A stretch of DNA of 40,544 nucleotides from Chitinophagia bacterium (lineage in GTDB: Bacteria; Bacteroidota; Bacteroidia; Chitinophagales; Chitinophagaceae), in NCBI GenBank assembly GCA_009922495.1, contig RFVQ01000002.1, forward strand, positions 1 to 40,544, read 5' to 3'. Of this stretch, positions 17,443 to 25,612 are shown one piece after another; position 1 is the first letter of the stretch, and each line of letters opens with the position of its first letter. The position numbers and the translations under genes were made by a program. Under the pieces are notes generated by a model. It did no database searches. It saw nothing but the letters and a program-made list of their open reading frames with translations, and was not told the DNA's origin.

Positions 17443-20133
17443 TTATTTTGAACTGCTGTAAACCGGGTGATTGGGGTTGCCGCCGGATTTCAGAAAAGCC
17501 ATCAGGTCTTTCAATTCATCAGGATTCAAGCCATTGATCATGCCGGGAAGCATGGGAGAGATCTCGGAAACCCTTGTTCTTACCACATTCTTTTTCAAGA
17601 TCACCTTGATGGTTTGGGTGTCAAACGGATTTTGAGAGATATAGTATTTTTCATTGTCCTGGCGGATCAATCTTCCCAATACTGACCCTCCGGTTTTCAG
17701 GAAGAATACTGTTGATCCATATTGATCAGAAATGGTTTTGCTGGGGGCGATGATGGCTTCCAGCATGTCTTTGTTCGAAAATCTTGTACCCAGTTGTGTA
17801 AGATCAGGACCGGCTATGCCTCCTTCTCCTTTGACCTGGTGACAGGTACGACAGAGCGAGGCAGCGAACATGGCCTTGCCTTGCTCAAAGTTTCTGGTTC
17901 CGTTTCCACTGTCAACAATGGCCAATGCTTCTTCCACTTTCCAGTTCCTGCCGGGTCCTTTGGGACGAATGGGTCCAATGTCCAACCCTTTTCTTGCAAG
18001 GGTTACCAGCGAATCTCCCGATAGCTTGTTGAAGTTGGCAAAGCTTTCCTTTGGTACGTTTTCCAGCGCATTTTTACGTGCCTTGTCAATAAAGCCAACA
18101 TAACATACACCGCCTTTGTATCCAAACGCATTGTAGTACCATTGGAAATATTTGTTCCTGGACTCGTTTGTCCATCCATTTTTCGCCTGACTCAACACGT
18201 TGGCATACCATGTCTGGGTGAGGGGAGGCATTTTGGAAAGCATGCCGGCTATGTCCATTCCATATTGAGGATTGCGGAGGATTAGGTCGGATGATTCAGA
18301 CAATGTTTTTTGTCCGTTGGCATCGTCTTTGGCAACGGTAAGCAAAGCCATTGTTTTGTCTACAGCACCAGGGGCATCAACATATACCAATATCTTGCTC
18401 AATTCCTTGTTCAGGTCATTGGTGGTGGCTGGATAAATGGGATTGAGCAGTTTGGCTACCGCTTCTTTTTCTCCTGCATCCGGTGCACCCAATCTGGCAA
18501 AAACCAGTTCGATGGCACGGATCAGATCAAGCCTTTGTGATTCTGTCAAAGGAGTGATATTCACCTTGGTGAGGGCATCCAGCAATGGCTTCTTGACAGA
18601 GACATCTCCTCTTCTGGCCAATCCAATGGCAGCATGGGTAAGGATGATGGGGTCTTTTTCATTCAATGTTTTTTCCTTCCATTCAGACAATGGTTGAGCC
18701 TCTATGGCAATGCGGGCGGCATAACGGATGAACCGGTCTTTGTCCTTTAGGTAGGGCCATGCTTCATTTACTGCACCAGGTTTGGCAACACCGTGAAGGG
18801 CTTCAAGTTTTCTTCTGGTCTTTTGTGCTTCGCTCAACTCTGCTGCAATTGGTTTTGCATCCTTGCTCTCATTGCCAACATAATAAACCCTGTACAGATC
18901 AGATTCAAGTCTGCGGCCACCGGTAAGAAAATACATGGCGCCATCAGGACCTATTGTACCATCGGTGAGGGGCAATGGGGAGCCTGAAACAAATTCTTCA
19001 CCTGTTGCAGTATAGGATGCACCGTTCAGTTTTGGATAAACAGCGTAGATGATGCCGAAGCTCCAGTCAAATGCAAAAAACGCATTGCGGTATTTTTCTG
19101 GGAAGCGGGCATTCCCTCCATACATGAAATTTGTAGGAGAGCCTTGTCCCACATTCACTGCTGCAGGAAGATTGTCTGCATAGTTGGCATTCCATTTCAG
19201 TGTTCCGGGTCTCCATCCATATTCACCACCACTGGTCACTTGCAGGATCCTTGTGGGTCGGTACCAGGGTGTGCCGAAGTCCCATTCCATGTCAGAATCA
19301 TAGGTGAACATTTCGCCAACATTGTTGAAGGCAATATCAAAAGGATTGCGGAAGCCGGAAGCAATGAGTTCCCACTTGCTGCCAGTTGGGTCCACCTTTG
19401 CCACCCATCCACCATGGGATTCAACAGTATTGTCGTGACCATTGGGATCTTTGATGAGGGGGAAGAGGTTATCCAGTTTGCCATCTGGAATGTTCCGGTA
19501 GGCATCCATTTTCGGGATCTTGGTAAAATTACCCGCCACCACATGGATGGATTGTTTGTCGGGTGACAGCACCACACTGTGAGGGCCATGTTCACCGGAT
19601 CCTTCGAGTACTTTGAGCAAACTGATCTTATCAAATTGGTCATCGCCATCAGTATCCTGCAAACGATAGAGTCCGCTTGTTCTTTTCAATTTATTGTCAC
19701 CATTGTGATTGACCATTACATAAAGACTGTTGAAGGCATACAACAAGCCTTGTGCATACCCCATGGAAACTTTGTTGGGAGTGGTGTTGTTGAGAAACAT
19801 GGTATCTTGTAATACCTCAAGTTTCTCTACAGTTGTTTTGGTAACCGTATCACCAATCGCAGGTACTTTGATGCGATAAAGGAATCCATACTGATCGGAT
19901 GCGATGATCCTTCCTTTGTCATCAAATGTCATGGAAACCCATGATCCTTCTTGGTGCTCTGATGGCCCATACAGACGTTCTGCTTTGAAACCTTGTGGAA
20001 GTTTCAACTTGGCAACCTTAGGGTCAGGAGAGTCGAAAAATGCTTCTTGAATATTTGTTGAAAATGAAAAGGCAAGGGCAACCAAAAGGCATGATGCAGT
20101 AACCCAAACAAACAGGTTGATTTTTTTTCTCAT
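17443..20133 (-). CDS. Exported beta-propeller / HEAT-like / c-type cytochrome protein (PVC-type heme-binding)
   Basis: 896 residues and the first gene of the nine-gene cluster. It has a signal peptide (about 1-27). A quinoprotein-like six-bladed propeller (40-430) contains LKLPQGFKAERLYGPSEHQEGSWVSMTFDDKGRIIASDQYGFLYRI, DTDGDDQFDKI, HGPHSVVLSPD, SGFRNPFDIAFNNVGEMFTYDSDMEWD and GTIGPDGAMYFLTGGRR. A helical repeat region follows (440-720). The C-terminal cytochrome domain has CRTCHQVKGEGGIAGPDLTQLG at 761 onward, then the IIAPSKTISDQYGS segment typical of this heme-domain family. It probably exchanges electrons from periplasmic sugar oxidation with the respiratory chain. Unlike the 1065-residue relative in the same operon, it has no SGNH-like domain. 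Confidence 0.84.
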   Translation of the reverse strand: MRKKINLFVWVTASCLLVALAFSFSTNIQEAFFDSPDPKVAKLKLPQGFKAERLYGPSEHQEGSWVSMTFDDKGRIIASDQYGFLYRIKVPAIGDTVTKTTVEKLEVLQDTMFLNNTTPNKVSMGYAQGLLYAFNSLYVMVNHNGDNKLKRTSGLYRLQDTDGDDQFDKISLLKVLEGSGEHGPHSVVLSPDKQSIHVVAGNFTKIPKMDAYRNIPDGKLDNLFPLIKDPNGHDNTVESHGGWVAKVDPTGSKWELIASGFRNPFDIAFNNVGEMFTYDSDMEWDFGTPWYRPTRILQVTSGGEYGWRPGTLKWNANYADNLPAAVNVGQGSPTNFMYGGNARFPEKYRNAFFAFDWSFGIIYAVYPKLNGASYTATGEEFVSGSPLPLTDGTIGPDGAMYFLTGGRRLESDLYRVYYVGNESKDAKPIAAELSEAQKTRRKLEALHGVAKPGAVNEAWPYLKDKDRFIRYAARIAIEAQPLSEWKEKTLNEKDPIILTHAAIGLARRGDVSVKKPLLDALTKVNITPLTESQRLDLIRAIELVFARLGAPDAGEKEAVAKLLNPIYPATTNDLNKELSKILVYVDAPGAVDKTMALLTVAKDDANGQKTLSESSDLILRNPQYGMDIAGMLSKMPPLTQTWYANVLSQAKNGWTNESRNKYFQWYYNAFGYKGGVCYVGFIDKARKNALENVPKESFANFNKLSGDSLVTLARKGLDIGPIRPKGPGRNWKVEEALAIVDSGNGTRNFEQGKAMFAASLCRTCHQVKGEGGIAGPDLTQLGTRFSNKDMLEAIIAPSKTISDQYGSTVFFLKTGGSVLGRLIRQDNEKYYISQNPFDTQTIKVILKKNVVRTRVSEISPMLPGMINGLNPDELKDLMAFLKSGGNPNHPVYSSSK

Positions 20134-20218
20134 GATGGCAGTTTTGAGGTCACGGAAAATAAGCTGAACAGGCGAATTAAAAAAATAAAATGGCCAAAGT
20201 TTATCTACAGCTTTTAGC

Positions 20219-20226
20219 TAACTTTG
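20219..20226 (+). promoter_or_regulatory. -7 box of the tRNA-Val(GAC)/clpS promoter
   Basis: TAACTTTG fits TAnnTTTG and ends 10 nt before the tRNA, the same distance as at the other tRNA-Val gene. No clear -33 element is present. The minus strand in this 103-nt intergenic region must also hold the promoter of the nine-gene cluster. The closest box there is TAAACTTTG (one base longer than consensus, around 20192-20200), which I consider weak. Confidence 0.5.
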
Positions 20227-20236
20227 TCGCCCAACC

Positions 20237-20311
20237 GGAACATTAGCTCAGTTGGTTTAGAGCACTACTTTGACAGAGTAGGGGTCACTGGTTCGAGCCC
20301 AGTATGTTCCA
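20237..20311 (+). tRNA. tRNA-Val (anticodon GAC)
   Basis: Acceptor arms are GGAACAT (20237-20243) and ATGTTCC (20304-20310), with discriminator A20311. The D-arm is GCTC/GAGC. The anticodon stem CTACT/AGTAG encloses the loop TTGACAG, so the anticodon is GAC, reading GUC/GUU. The T-loop is TTCGAGC. CCA is not fully encoded. It lies 20 nt upstream of clpS with no terminator between, so both may be on one transcript that is cut at the tRNA 3' end. Confidence 0.95.
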
Positions 20312-20331
20312 CCCTCAAATCTCAGACCCAA

Positions 20332-20619
20332 ATGCCTCAGGAAAACCCTATTTATCTCGAAGAACATGAGGTGGAGGTGCTGGACAGCACCGGATATGTG
20401 CTCATCGTCTGGAACGATGATATCAATACCTTCGACTGGGTCATCAAAACACTGATAGAAGTCTGCAAACACGAGCCCGAACAGGCAGAGCAGTGTGCCA
20501 TGATTGTTCATTTCAAGGGCAAATGCGACGTCAAGAAAGGTTCCTTCGAAGAGCTCAAGACCATGTGCGAAGCGATAGTCGACAGGGGAATAGGGGCAAC
20601 GGTGGAGGAGTTGAAGTAA
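20332..20619 (+). CDS. clpS: ATP-dependent Clp protease adaptor ClpS
   Basis: ClpS delivers N-degron substrates to the ClpA/ClpC unfoldase for ClpP degradation. The 95-residue product has the family core: YVLIVWNDDINTFDWVIKTLIEVC (the NDD motif binds the substrate N-terminus), EQAEQCAMIVHFKGKCDVKKGSFEELKTMCEAIVDRG. The reading frame stays open upstream through the tRNA, but the ATG at 20332 gives a standard-length ClpS and lies after the tRNA 3' end. It converges on the exonuclease/GIY-YIG gene with a 10-nt gap. Confidence 0.92.
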   Translation: MPQENPIYLEEHEVEVLDSTGYVLIVWNDDINTFDWVIKTLIEVCKHEPEQAEQCAMIVHFKGKCDVKKGSFEELKTMCEAIVDRGIGATVEELK

Positions 20620-20629
20620 AGGTTGGCCT

Positions 20630-22000
20630 TTATTCATAATGAACCACCCACTCCGGATTTTCATCTATTTGACTGATGACGGAGGATCGAATGAATTCGT
20701 TCAATGCTGCAGGTTCCAGGTATTTCATTAGTTTTTTCAAGGGCATTTTCATGGCATGAGCAGGAACAAAGCCTGTATGAAGTTCATCTTTCCTGTTGAG
20801 GAGGATGCAGGACAATTCATCCTTCTTTCTTCCCGGACCGTAAACAGCAACTGTTGGCTTGGACGAACGCAGCTCTTCAAGGGCATTTTGCACTTTTGTA
20901 TTGTAACTGCTGATATCTTCTGCATGATTGCAAATGCCACTGCAAAAATCTTCTTCAATTCCCAAACAGTCTACGGTTTCCAATTGGAGGAAACACATTT
21001 TGGGACAAAGACCATGTTCCCTTGCCAGTCTGTTTAACAAGCGCATGCCATCGACTTGCATTGGGAAAGTGGTATGGGTCTGTATGTATTTTTTTTTCTT
21101 TACGATACCCAATCGCAGGATGCCTTTTTGATCGACATAACTGCAGATGCCAAACTTGTTTTCGAATTTTTTTTGGGAACGGTTGAACAGGGGCCAGATC
21201 CTTTTGATCTCAATACTTTCCATTACGGTCATCATCAATTCATTGCCACATTCCTTGTAACTTATTTTCTTGACCATCCGCATGAGTTCCTGCTTTTTTT
21301 TGCTCACGCTGTTGTTGGAGAAATGACTGGTAACACGCTTTTTAAGTCGTTTGGCTTTTCCAACATAGATAACCTTTCCTTTGGTGTCGTGGAAGTAATA
21401 GATACCGGGTGTGTCAGGCATCTCCAGCAAGTCCTTTTCTGACAGGTACATGGGTAAGTAGCTGTCTTTGCTCCCTTTCTTTAACATGCTTTCAACATGC
21501 TGCTGGGTGTCGTTTTCCAGCAGCTTGTGAAACAGGTGGGTCGTGGCTTCTGCATCGCCCATGGCCCTGTGCCTTTCCTTGATGCCTATGTTGAGAGAGC
21601 GACAAAGATTGCCGAGGCTATAGCTGGGAAGGTCTTCAAATATTTTTCTACTCAATCTTACTGTGCACAGTTTTTTGTTGTTGATTTTAAAACCATGTTG
21701 TGAAAGCTGATGCGAAATAAAGGAGTAATCAAAGTTTACATTGTGGGCAACAAATATTTTGTCCTGGAGCATGCTGTGAATTTCATTGGCCAAGTCACCA
21801 AATACAGGTGCAGTTTTGACCATCTCATCATTGATGCCGGTTAGTTTTTCGATGAACAGGGGTATCGGTCTCATGGGATTAACCAGAGAGTTATACCTGT
21901 CTAAAATTTGTTTCCCGTCGGTGATCAGAATCGCAATTTCAGTGATGCTTCCCTGTGAGGCATTCCCGCCGGTGGTTTCTATGTCTACTACTGCATACAT
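20630..22000 (-). CDS. DEDDh 3'-5' exonuclease fused to GIY-YIG (UvrC-N-like) nuclease
   Basis: 456 residues. The N-terminal half is a DnaQ/epsilon-type exonuclease: VVDIETTGG (D6, E8), HNVNFDYSFI (D91) and ERHRAMGDAEAT (H144, D149) supply the full DEDDh set. Residues 197-285 form a GIY-YIG nuclease: TPGIYYFHDTKGKVIYVGKAKRLKKRV, with a later SIEIKRIWPLFNRSQKKFENKFG as in UvrC/Cho. The C-terminal third contains a cysteine-rich part with CPKMCFLQLETVDCLG and FCSGICNHAED. The combination suggests a DNA-repair enzyme that nicks and then trims. UvrA/UvrB partners are not in the window. The isolated gene ends convergent with clpS. Confidence 0.85.
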   Translation of the reverse strand: MYAVVDIETTGGNASQGSITEIAILITDGKQILDRYNSLVNPMRPIPLFIEKLTGINDEMVKTAPVFGDLANEIHSMLQDKIFVAHNVNFDYSFISHQLSQHGFKINNKKLCTVRLSRKIFEDLPSYSLGNLCRSLNIGIKERHRAMGDAEATTHLFHKLLENDTQQHVESMLKKGSKDSYLPMYLSEKDLLEMPDTPGIYYFHDTKGKVIYVGKAKRLKKRVTSHFSNNSVSKKKQELMRMVKKISYKECGNELMMTVMESIEIKRIWPLFNRSQKKFENKFGICSYVDQKGILRLGIVKKKKYIQTHTTFPMQVDGMRLLNRLAREHGLCPKMCFLQLETVDCLGIEEDFCSGICNHAEDISSYNTKVQNALEELRSSKPTVAVYGPGRKKDELSCILLNRKDELHTGFVPAHAMKMPLKKLMKYLEPAALNEFIRSSVISQIDENPEWVVHYE

Positions 22001-22067
22001 CGCCCCTAACTTTTACCCAAAAGTAAAACGATATTCGGGCCCCTGCAACAGTGTCAGCAAGAATTGA

Positions 22068-22502
22068 CTATTGAAGGGAAAGGTTGTAGTGTTTTTCGGT
22101 TTCCATTTCCAATTCCCTTCTTGATAATTTGCTGCTTGCCCGGTTTTCTATCCAAACCCCATTCAGTGTTTTGCTTTTGTGGATGGCATTCTGTAATTCA
22201 AACCGGGCATCACCGGAACCCAAAATCAGAATAGCATTGGCATGATCCAATTCAGCAACAATGGCTTTGATGAATTTATTCAGGTGATTGTTTTCTCGGG
22301 CCTGCATTCTTTTCTCCGGGCTAAGGGTGCTTCCCAACATACCGGTTTTATTGGTGCTTTCTCCGGCAAAACGTTCTCTTTTCTGGTTGCTGGCTTCCAT
22401 TTCCTTGAACGATACTGTCCCATCCCCCTGGATTTTAAGGATTTTGGCATGTCTGCTGTCCATCCACAAACCATACCGCGTGTTGTTGATTGATTTTTTC
22501 AT
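22068..22502 (-). CDS. Small protein resembling bacterial eRF1-like (baeRF/host-attachment) domains
   Basis: 144 residues, no signal peptide. The N-terminus TRYGLWMDSRHAKILKI and the C-terminal ILILGSGDARFELQNAIHKSKTLNGVWIENRASSKLSRRELEMETEKHY have the pattern of the eRF1/pelota domain-3-like fold used by baeRF proteins: a strand with WMDxRxA, then a lilGxGdaRxEL helix cap. The middle (RERFAGESTNKTGMLGSTLSPEKRMQARENNHLNKF) is polar. A role in ribosome or peptidyl-tRNA handling would be an extrapolation from the fold. I assign no function with confidence. A candidate promoter is at 22537-22567. Confidence 0.55.
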   Translation of the reverse strand: MKKSINNTRYGLWMDSRHAKILKIQGDGTVSFKEMEASNQKRERFAGESTNKTGMLGSTLSPEKRMQARENNHLNKFIKAIVAELDHANAILILGSGDARFELQNAIHKSKTLNGVWIENRASSKLSRRELEMETEKHYNLSLQ

Positions 22503-22726
22503 GTAAGTATTTGTTTTTCAGTTTTTTGCAATGATTCAAAATTCACCTAGCGATTTGCATAAGTCAATGACTCATGTCAGCAATGCCTCCATCATTTCTC
22601 ATGCAACAGCCAAATCATTCCCCATGATTTTTACGAAATGCTAGGATTATGTTTGGTTCATGAAATAATCATCCTGGATGGATTGGGCCGCTGCCCTTGT
22701 GTATTCCAATTGTAACCTATTCGAAC
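22503..22726. other. Intergenic stretch between the eRF1-like gene and the 39-residue ORF
   Basis: About 220 nt with no convincing ORF of normal size. It contains one candidate minus-strand promoter (22537-22567). I see no hairpin terminator, repeat or tRNA in it. Confidence 0.5.
22537..22567 (-). promoter_or_regulatory. Candidate promoter for the eRF1-like gene
   Basis: Read on the minus strand, TTGACT starts at 22567. Twenty bases after its TTG comes GAATTTTG (22537-22544), which differs from TAnnTTTG in one position. It is 34 nt upstream of the start codon. Confidence 0.4.
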
Positions 22727-22846
22727 ATGAAAACTGATTTCATGAAAAATCTAAACTCCTTTCAGCTGCCGCAAACAGTCAAGATTGCATTGGTGGTTCT
22801 TGCTGTTTATGGCTTGATTGCTTTGATCACTTATCTTGTTTGGTGA
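22727..22846 (+). CDS. Putative 39-residue single-pass membrane protein
   Basis: Reading from the ATG at 22727 gives MKTDFMKNLNSFQLPQTV followed by a hydrophobic segment (about residues 19-38, KIALVVLAVYGLIALITYLVW) and a stop at 22844-22846. The short positively charged N-terminus plus one transmembrane helix is a normal small-membrane-protein layout. It ends 42 nt before valS, and the valS promoter overlaps its last codons. No family is recognised and no clear own promoter was seen. It could be a chance ORF. An alternative start is the internal ATG at 22742. Confidence 0.4.
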   Translation: MKTDFMKNLNSFQLPQTVKIALVVLAVYGLIALITYLVW

Positions 22847-22865
22847 TCCTTTCTCGCTACCTTTG
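22836..22865 (+). promoter_or_regulatory. Promoter of valS
   Basis: TTG (22836-22838) is separated by 19 nt from TACCTTTG (22858-22865), matching the Bacteroidota promoter consensus. It lies 23 nt upstream of the valS start codon, within the end of the 39-residue ORF. Confidence 0.6.
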
Positions 22866-22888
22866 TAGACCAAAAAAGGTAGTATTTC

Positions 22889-25549
22889 ATGGAAAGCCCC
22901 AAGAATTTTGATTTCAGAGCGGCAGAGCAACATTGGTACCAGCATTGGCTGGATCAGAAATATTTCGAAAGCACCCCCGATGACAGAGAGCCCTATACCA
23001 TCACCATACCCCCGCCCAATGTAACAGGTATCCTGCACATGGGACATTGCCTGAACAATACCATTCAGGATATTTTGATCCGAAGGGCCAGGATGACAGG
23101 TAAAAACGCCTGTTGGGTTCCCGGTACTGATCACGCTTCCATTGCAACCGAAGCAAAGGTTGTGCAGATGCTTCGAGAAAGAGGAATCCAGAAAGCAAGT
23201 CTTTCGAGAGATGAATTTCTCCAATATGCATGGGAATGGAAGGAGAAATATGGAGGCATCATTCTGCAGCAGCTCAGAAAATTGGGATGCTCTCTCGACT
23301 GGAGTCGCACCAGTTTCACCATGGATCCTGACTACTACCGTTCAGTTATCCATGTCTTCAATGACCTTTATAACAAAGGATATATCTATCGTGGGAAAAG
23401 AATGATCAACTGGGATCCCAAGGCAAAGACGGCCCTGAGCGATGAGGAAGTGATCTTCAAAGAAGTACAGGGAAAACTCTATTTTCTGCGCTATGCTTTG
23501 GTAGATGCGAACGGCGATTCATTGTCGTTGGATGAATCATCCATTACCATTGCAACTGTTCGTCCTGAAACCATCTTGGGTGACGCTGCCATTGCTGTCA
23601 ATCCCAATGATGAAAGATTCAAGCACCTGATTGGCTCCTATGCTTTGGTTCCCCTCATTCATAGAAAAATTCCCATCATCGGAGATGATTATGTAGCCAC
23701 GGATTTTGGTTCAGGTGCGCTCAAAATAACGCCAGCACACGACATGAACGATAACCAGATCGGCATCAAGCACGGACTGGAAGTTTTTGAGATACTCAAC
23801 GAAGATGGAACACTCAGCAGCGAAGCTGTTTTACATGTTGGCAAGGACCGATTCGAAGCCAGGAAAGATATGGTCGAAGAGCTGAAAGCAGCAGGACATG
23901 TGGTTAAAATAGAGGAATATACCCATCAGGTGGGCTTCTCAGAAAGAACCGATGTAGTGGTGGAACCCAGGTTGTCTTTACAATGGTGGGTCGACATGAA
24001 AAAGATTTCTGCCCCTGCCTTAGCGGCAGTTCAGGAAGGCGAGATCAATTTTCATCCTGCAAAGTTCAAGAATCTATACCGGCATTGGATGGAGAACATC
24101 AAAGACTGGTGTATTTCACGCCAGCTATGGTGGGGACATCGCATTCCGGCCTGGTATGATCAAGAGGGTAGGTTCGTTGTGGCGTTGGATGAAAACGAAG
24201 CCAAGCAAAAATTCACCGCTGCCTTTGGGATAGCGGACCCATTGCTGAAACAAGACGAAGATTGTTTGGATACCTGGTTCTCCTCCTGGTTATGGCCTTT
24301 TGAAGTGTTCAAAGGAATATCAAACCCCGGCAACAGGGATGTGAATTATTATTATCCAACCAATACATTGGTCACCGCTCCGGAGATTATATTCTTCTGG
24401 GTTGCCAGAATGATCATGTCTGGTTACGAATACATGGGCAAGAAGCCCTTCCAGGATGTCTATTTCACAGGAATAGTGAGGGACAACCTGGGCAGAAAAA
24501 TGAGCAAGCAGTTGGGCAACTCTCCCGACCTCTTGGAGATGATCGATGAGATTGGTGCGGATGCTGTTCGTTTCGGCATTTTGATTGCATCCCCCGCAGG
24601 TAACGATCTTCTGTGGGACAAAGCCTCCAATGAGCAGGGTAGGAATTTCATCAACAAGATCTGGAATGCCCTTAAACTTGTTCAATTGTGGAAGTCGAGA
24701 GCCAAGGAGAATTTGAGCGCAGATGAAATCTCATTGGCTTCTGATTGGCCACACCAATGGTTTGAAGCCCGCTCCCGACAAGTATTCTCAGAAGTTGATC
24801 AACTGATGGGCCAATTCAAACTCAGCGAAGCCCTGAAGACCCTGTATACACTGATATGGGATGATTTCTGCAGTTGGTACCTTGAATGGATCAAGCCCGG
24901 TTTTGAAAAGCCCATGGATGCCGCACACTTGGAAAAAGCAATCACCCATTTTGAAAGATTGCTGGAAAGACTGCATCCGTTCATGCCATTTGTAACCGAA
25001 GAGATCTACCATGCACTCAGGGATCAATCAGTAGATCTTTGTGTGAAGCAGATTGAAACTTCGATAATGGTCTCCAATGCTGATGCCCAGATATTGAAAC
25101 AGTCTGATCTCCTGAAAACTGCCATTACTGCCATCCGTGATGCAAGGGTAAAGGCACAGATCAAGAACAAGGATGTAGTTACACTTTATTGTACTACCAA
25201 AGCTGCTGAGAACTGGACCTCCATCACGGATCTGCTCTGTAAACAAGTGAATGCTGCCTCACTGCAAATGGTTGATTCACCGGTTGCAGATACTATTCAG
25301 TTGGTCATTGGAGGAGATAGGTTCTATGTCAAAGCAGACAAGGAATTGGATACCACTGCTCAAAAGGCAGAACTGGAGAATGAACTGAAGTATTATATCG
25401 GTTTCCTTGAATCTGTGGAAAAGAAATTGAGCAATGAAAGGTTTGTTCAAAATGCCAAACCAGAAGTTGTTGAACTGGAAAGGAAGAAACAGTCCGATGC
25501 ACAAGAAAAGATCAAGCTCTTGCAGGAAAGCCTTCGCAATCTTTCATGA
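22889..25549 (+). CDS. valS: Valine--tRNA ligase
   Basis: This class Ia aminoacyl-tRNA synthetase charges tRNA-Val. At 886 residues it is typical of full length. It shows PPPNVTGILHMGHCLNNTIQD with the HMGH (HIGH) signature at 50-53, the GTDHASIATEAKV segment, and the editing (CP1) domain with TVRPETILGDAAIAVNP near 230 and ITPAHDMNDNQIG near 285. The DTWFSSWLWPF segment and the KMSKQ signature (537-541) follow, and a C-terminal coiled coil ends the protein (ELENELKYYIGFLESVEKKLSNERFVQNAKPEVVELERKK). Both tRNA-Val isoacceptor genes of the window lie upstream. It is probably monocistronic from its own promoter. Confidence 0.97.
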   Translation: MESPKNFDFRAAEQHWYQHWLDQKYFESTPDDREPYTITIPPPNVTGILHMGHCLNNTIQDILIRRARMTGKNACWVPGTDHASIATEAKVVQMLRERGIQKASLSRDEFLQYAWEWKEKYGGIILQQLRKLGCSLDWSRTSFTMDPDYYRSVIHVFNDLYNKGYIYRGKRMINWDPKAKTALSDEEVIFKEVQGKLYFLRYALVDANGDSLSLDESSITIATVRPETILGDAAIAVNPNDERFKHLIGSYALVPLIHRKIPIIGDDYVATDFGSGALKITPAHDMNDNQIGIKHGLEVFEILNEDGTLSSEAVLHVGKDRFEARKDMVEELKAAGHVVKIEEYTHQVGFSERTDVVVEPRLSLQWWVDMKKISAPALAAVQEGEINFHPAKFKNLYRHWMENIKDWCISRQLWWGHRIPAWYDQEGRFVVALDENEAKQKFTAAFGIADPLLKQDEDCLDTWFSSWLWPFEVFKGISNPGNRDVNYYYPTNTLVTAPEIIFFWVARMIMSGYEYMGKKPFQDVYFTGIVRDNLGRKMSKQLGNSPDLLEMIDEIGADAVRFGILIASPAGNDLLWDKASNEQGRNFINKIWNALKLVQLWKSRAKENLSADEISLASDWPHQWFEARSRQVFSEVDQLMGQFKLSEALKTLYTLIWDDFCSWYLEWIKPGFEKPMDAAHLEKAITHFERLLERLHPFMPFVTEEIYHALRDQSVDLCVKQIETSIMVSNADAQILKQSDLLKTAITAIRDARVKAQIKNKDVVTLYCTTKAAENWTSITDLLCKQVNAASLQMVDSPVADTIQLVIGGDRFYVKADKELDTTAQKAELENELKYYIGFLESVEKKLSNERFVQNAKPEVVELERKKQSDAQEKIKLLQESLRNLS

Positions 25550-25612
25550 TCGGAATGCGCTTGCATTGACAAAACATCTTGATCAGTTTCCAGAATCCTT
25601 TTCGTAATTTGG

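Noticed and set aside
5960-20311. Possible att repeats at the two tRNA-Val 3' ends
   Set aside because: Beyond the common T-loop the 3' ends differ, and no integrase gene is present.
20224-20331. N-terminal extension of clpS through the tRNA
   Set aside because: It would translate the tRNA-Val gene. The ATG at 20332 gives a standard ClpS.
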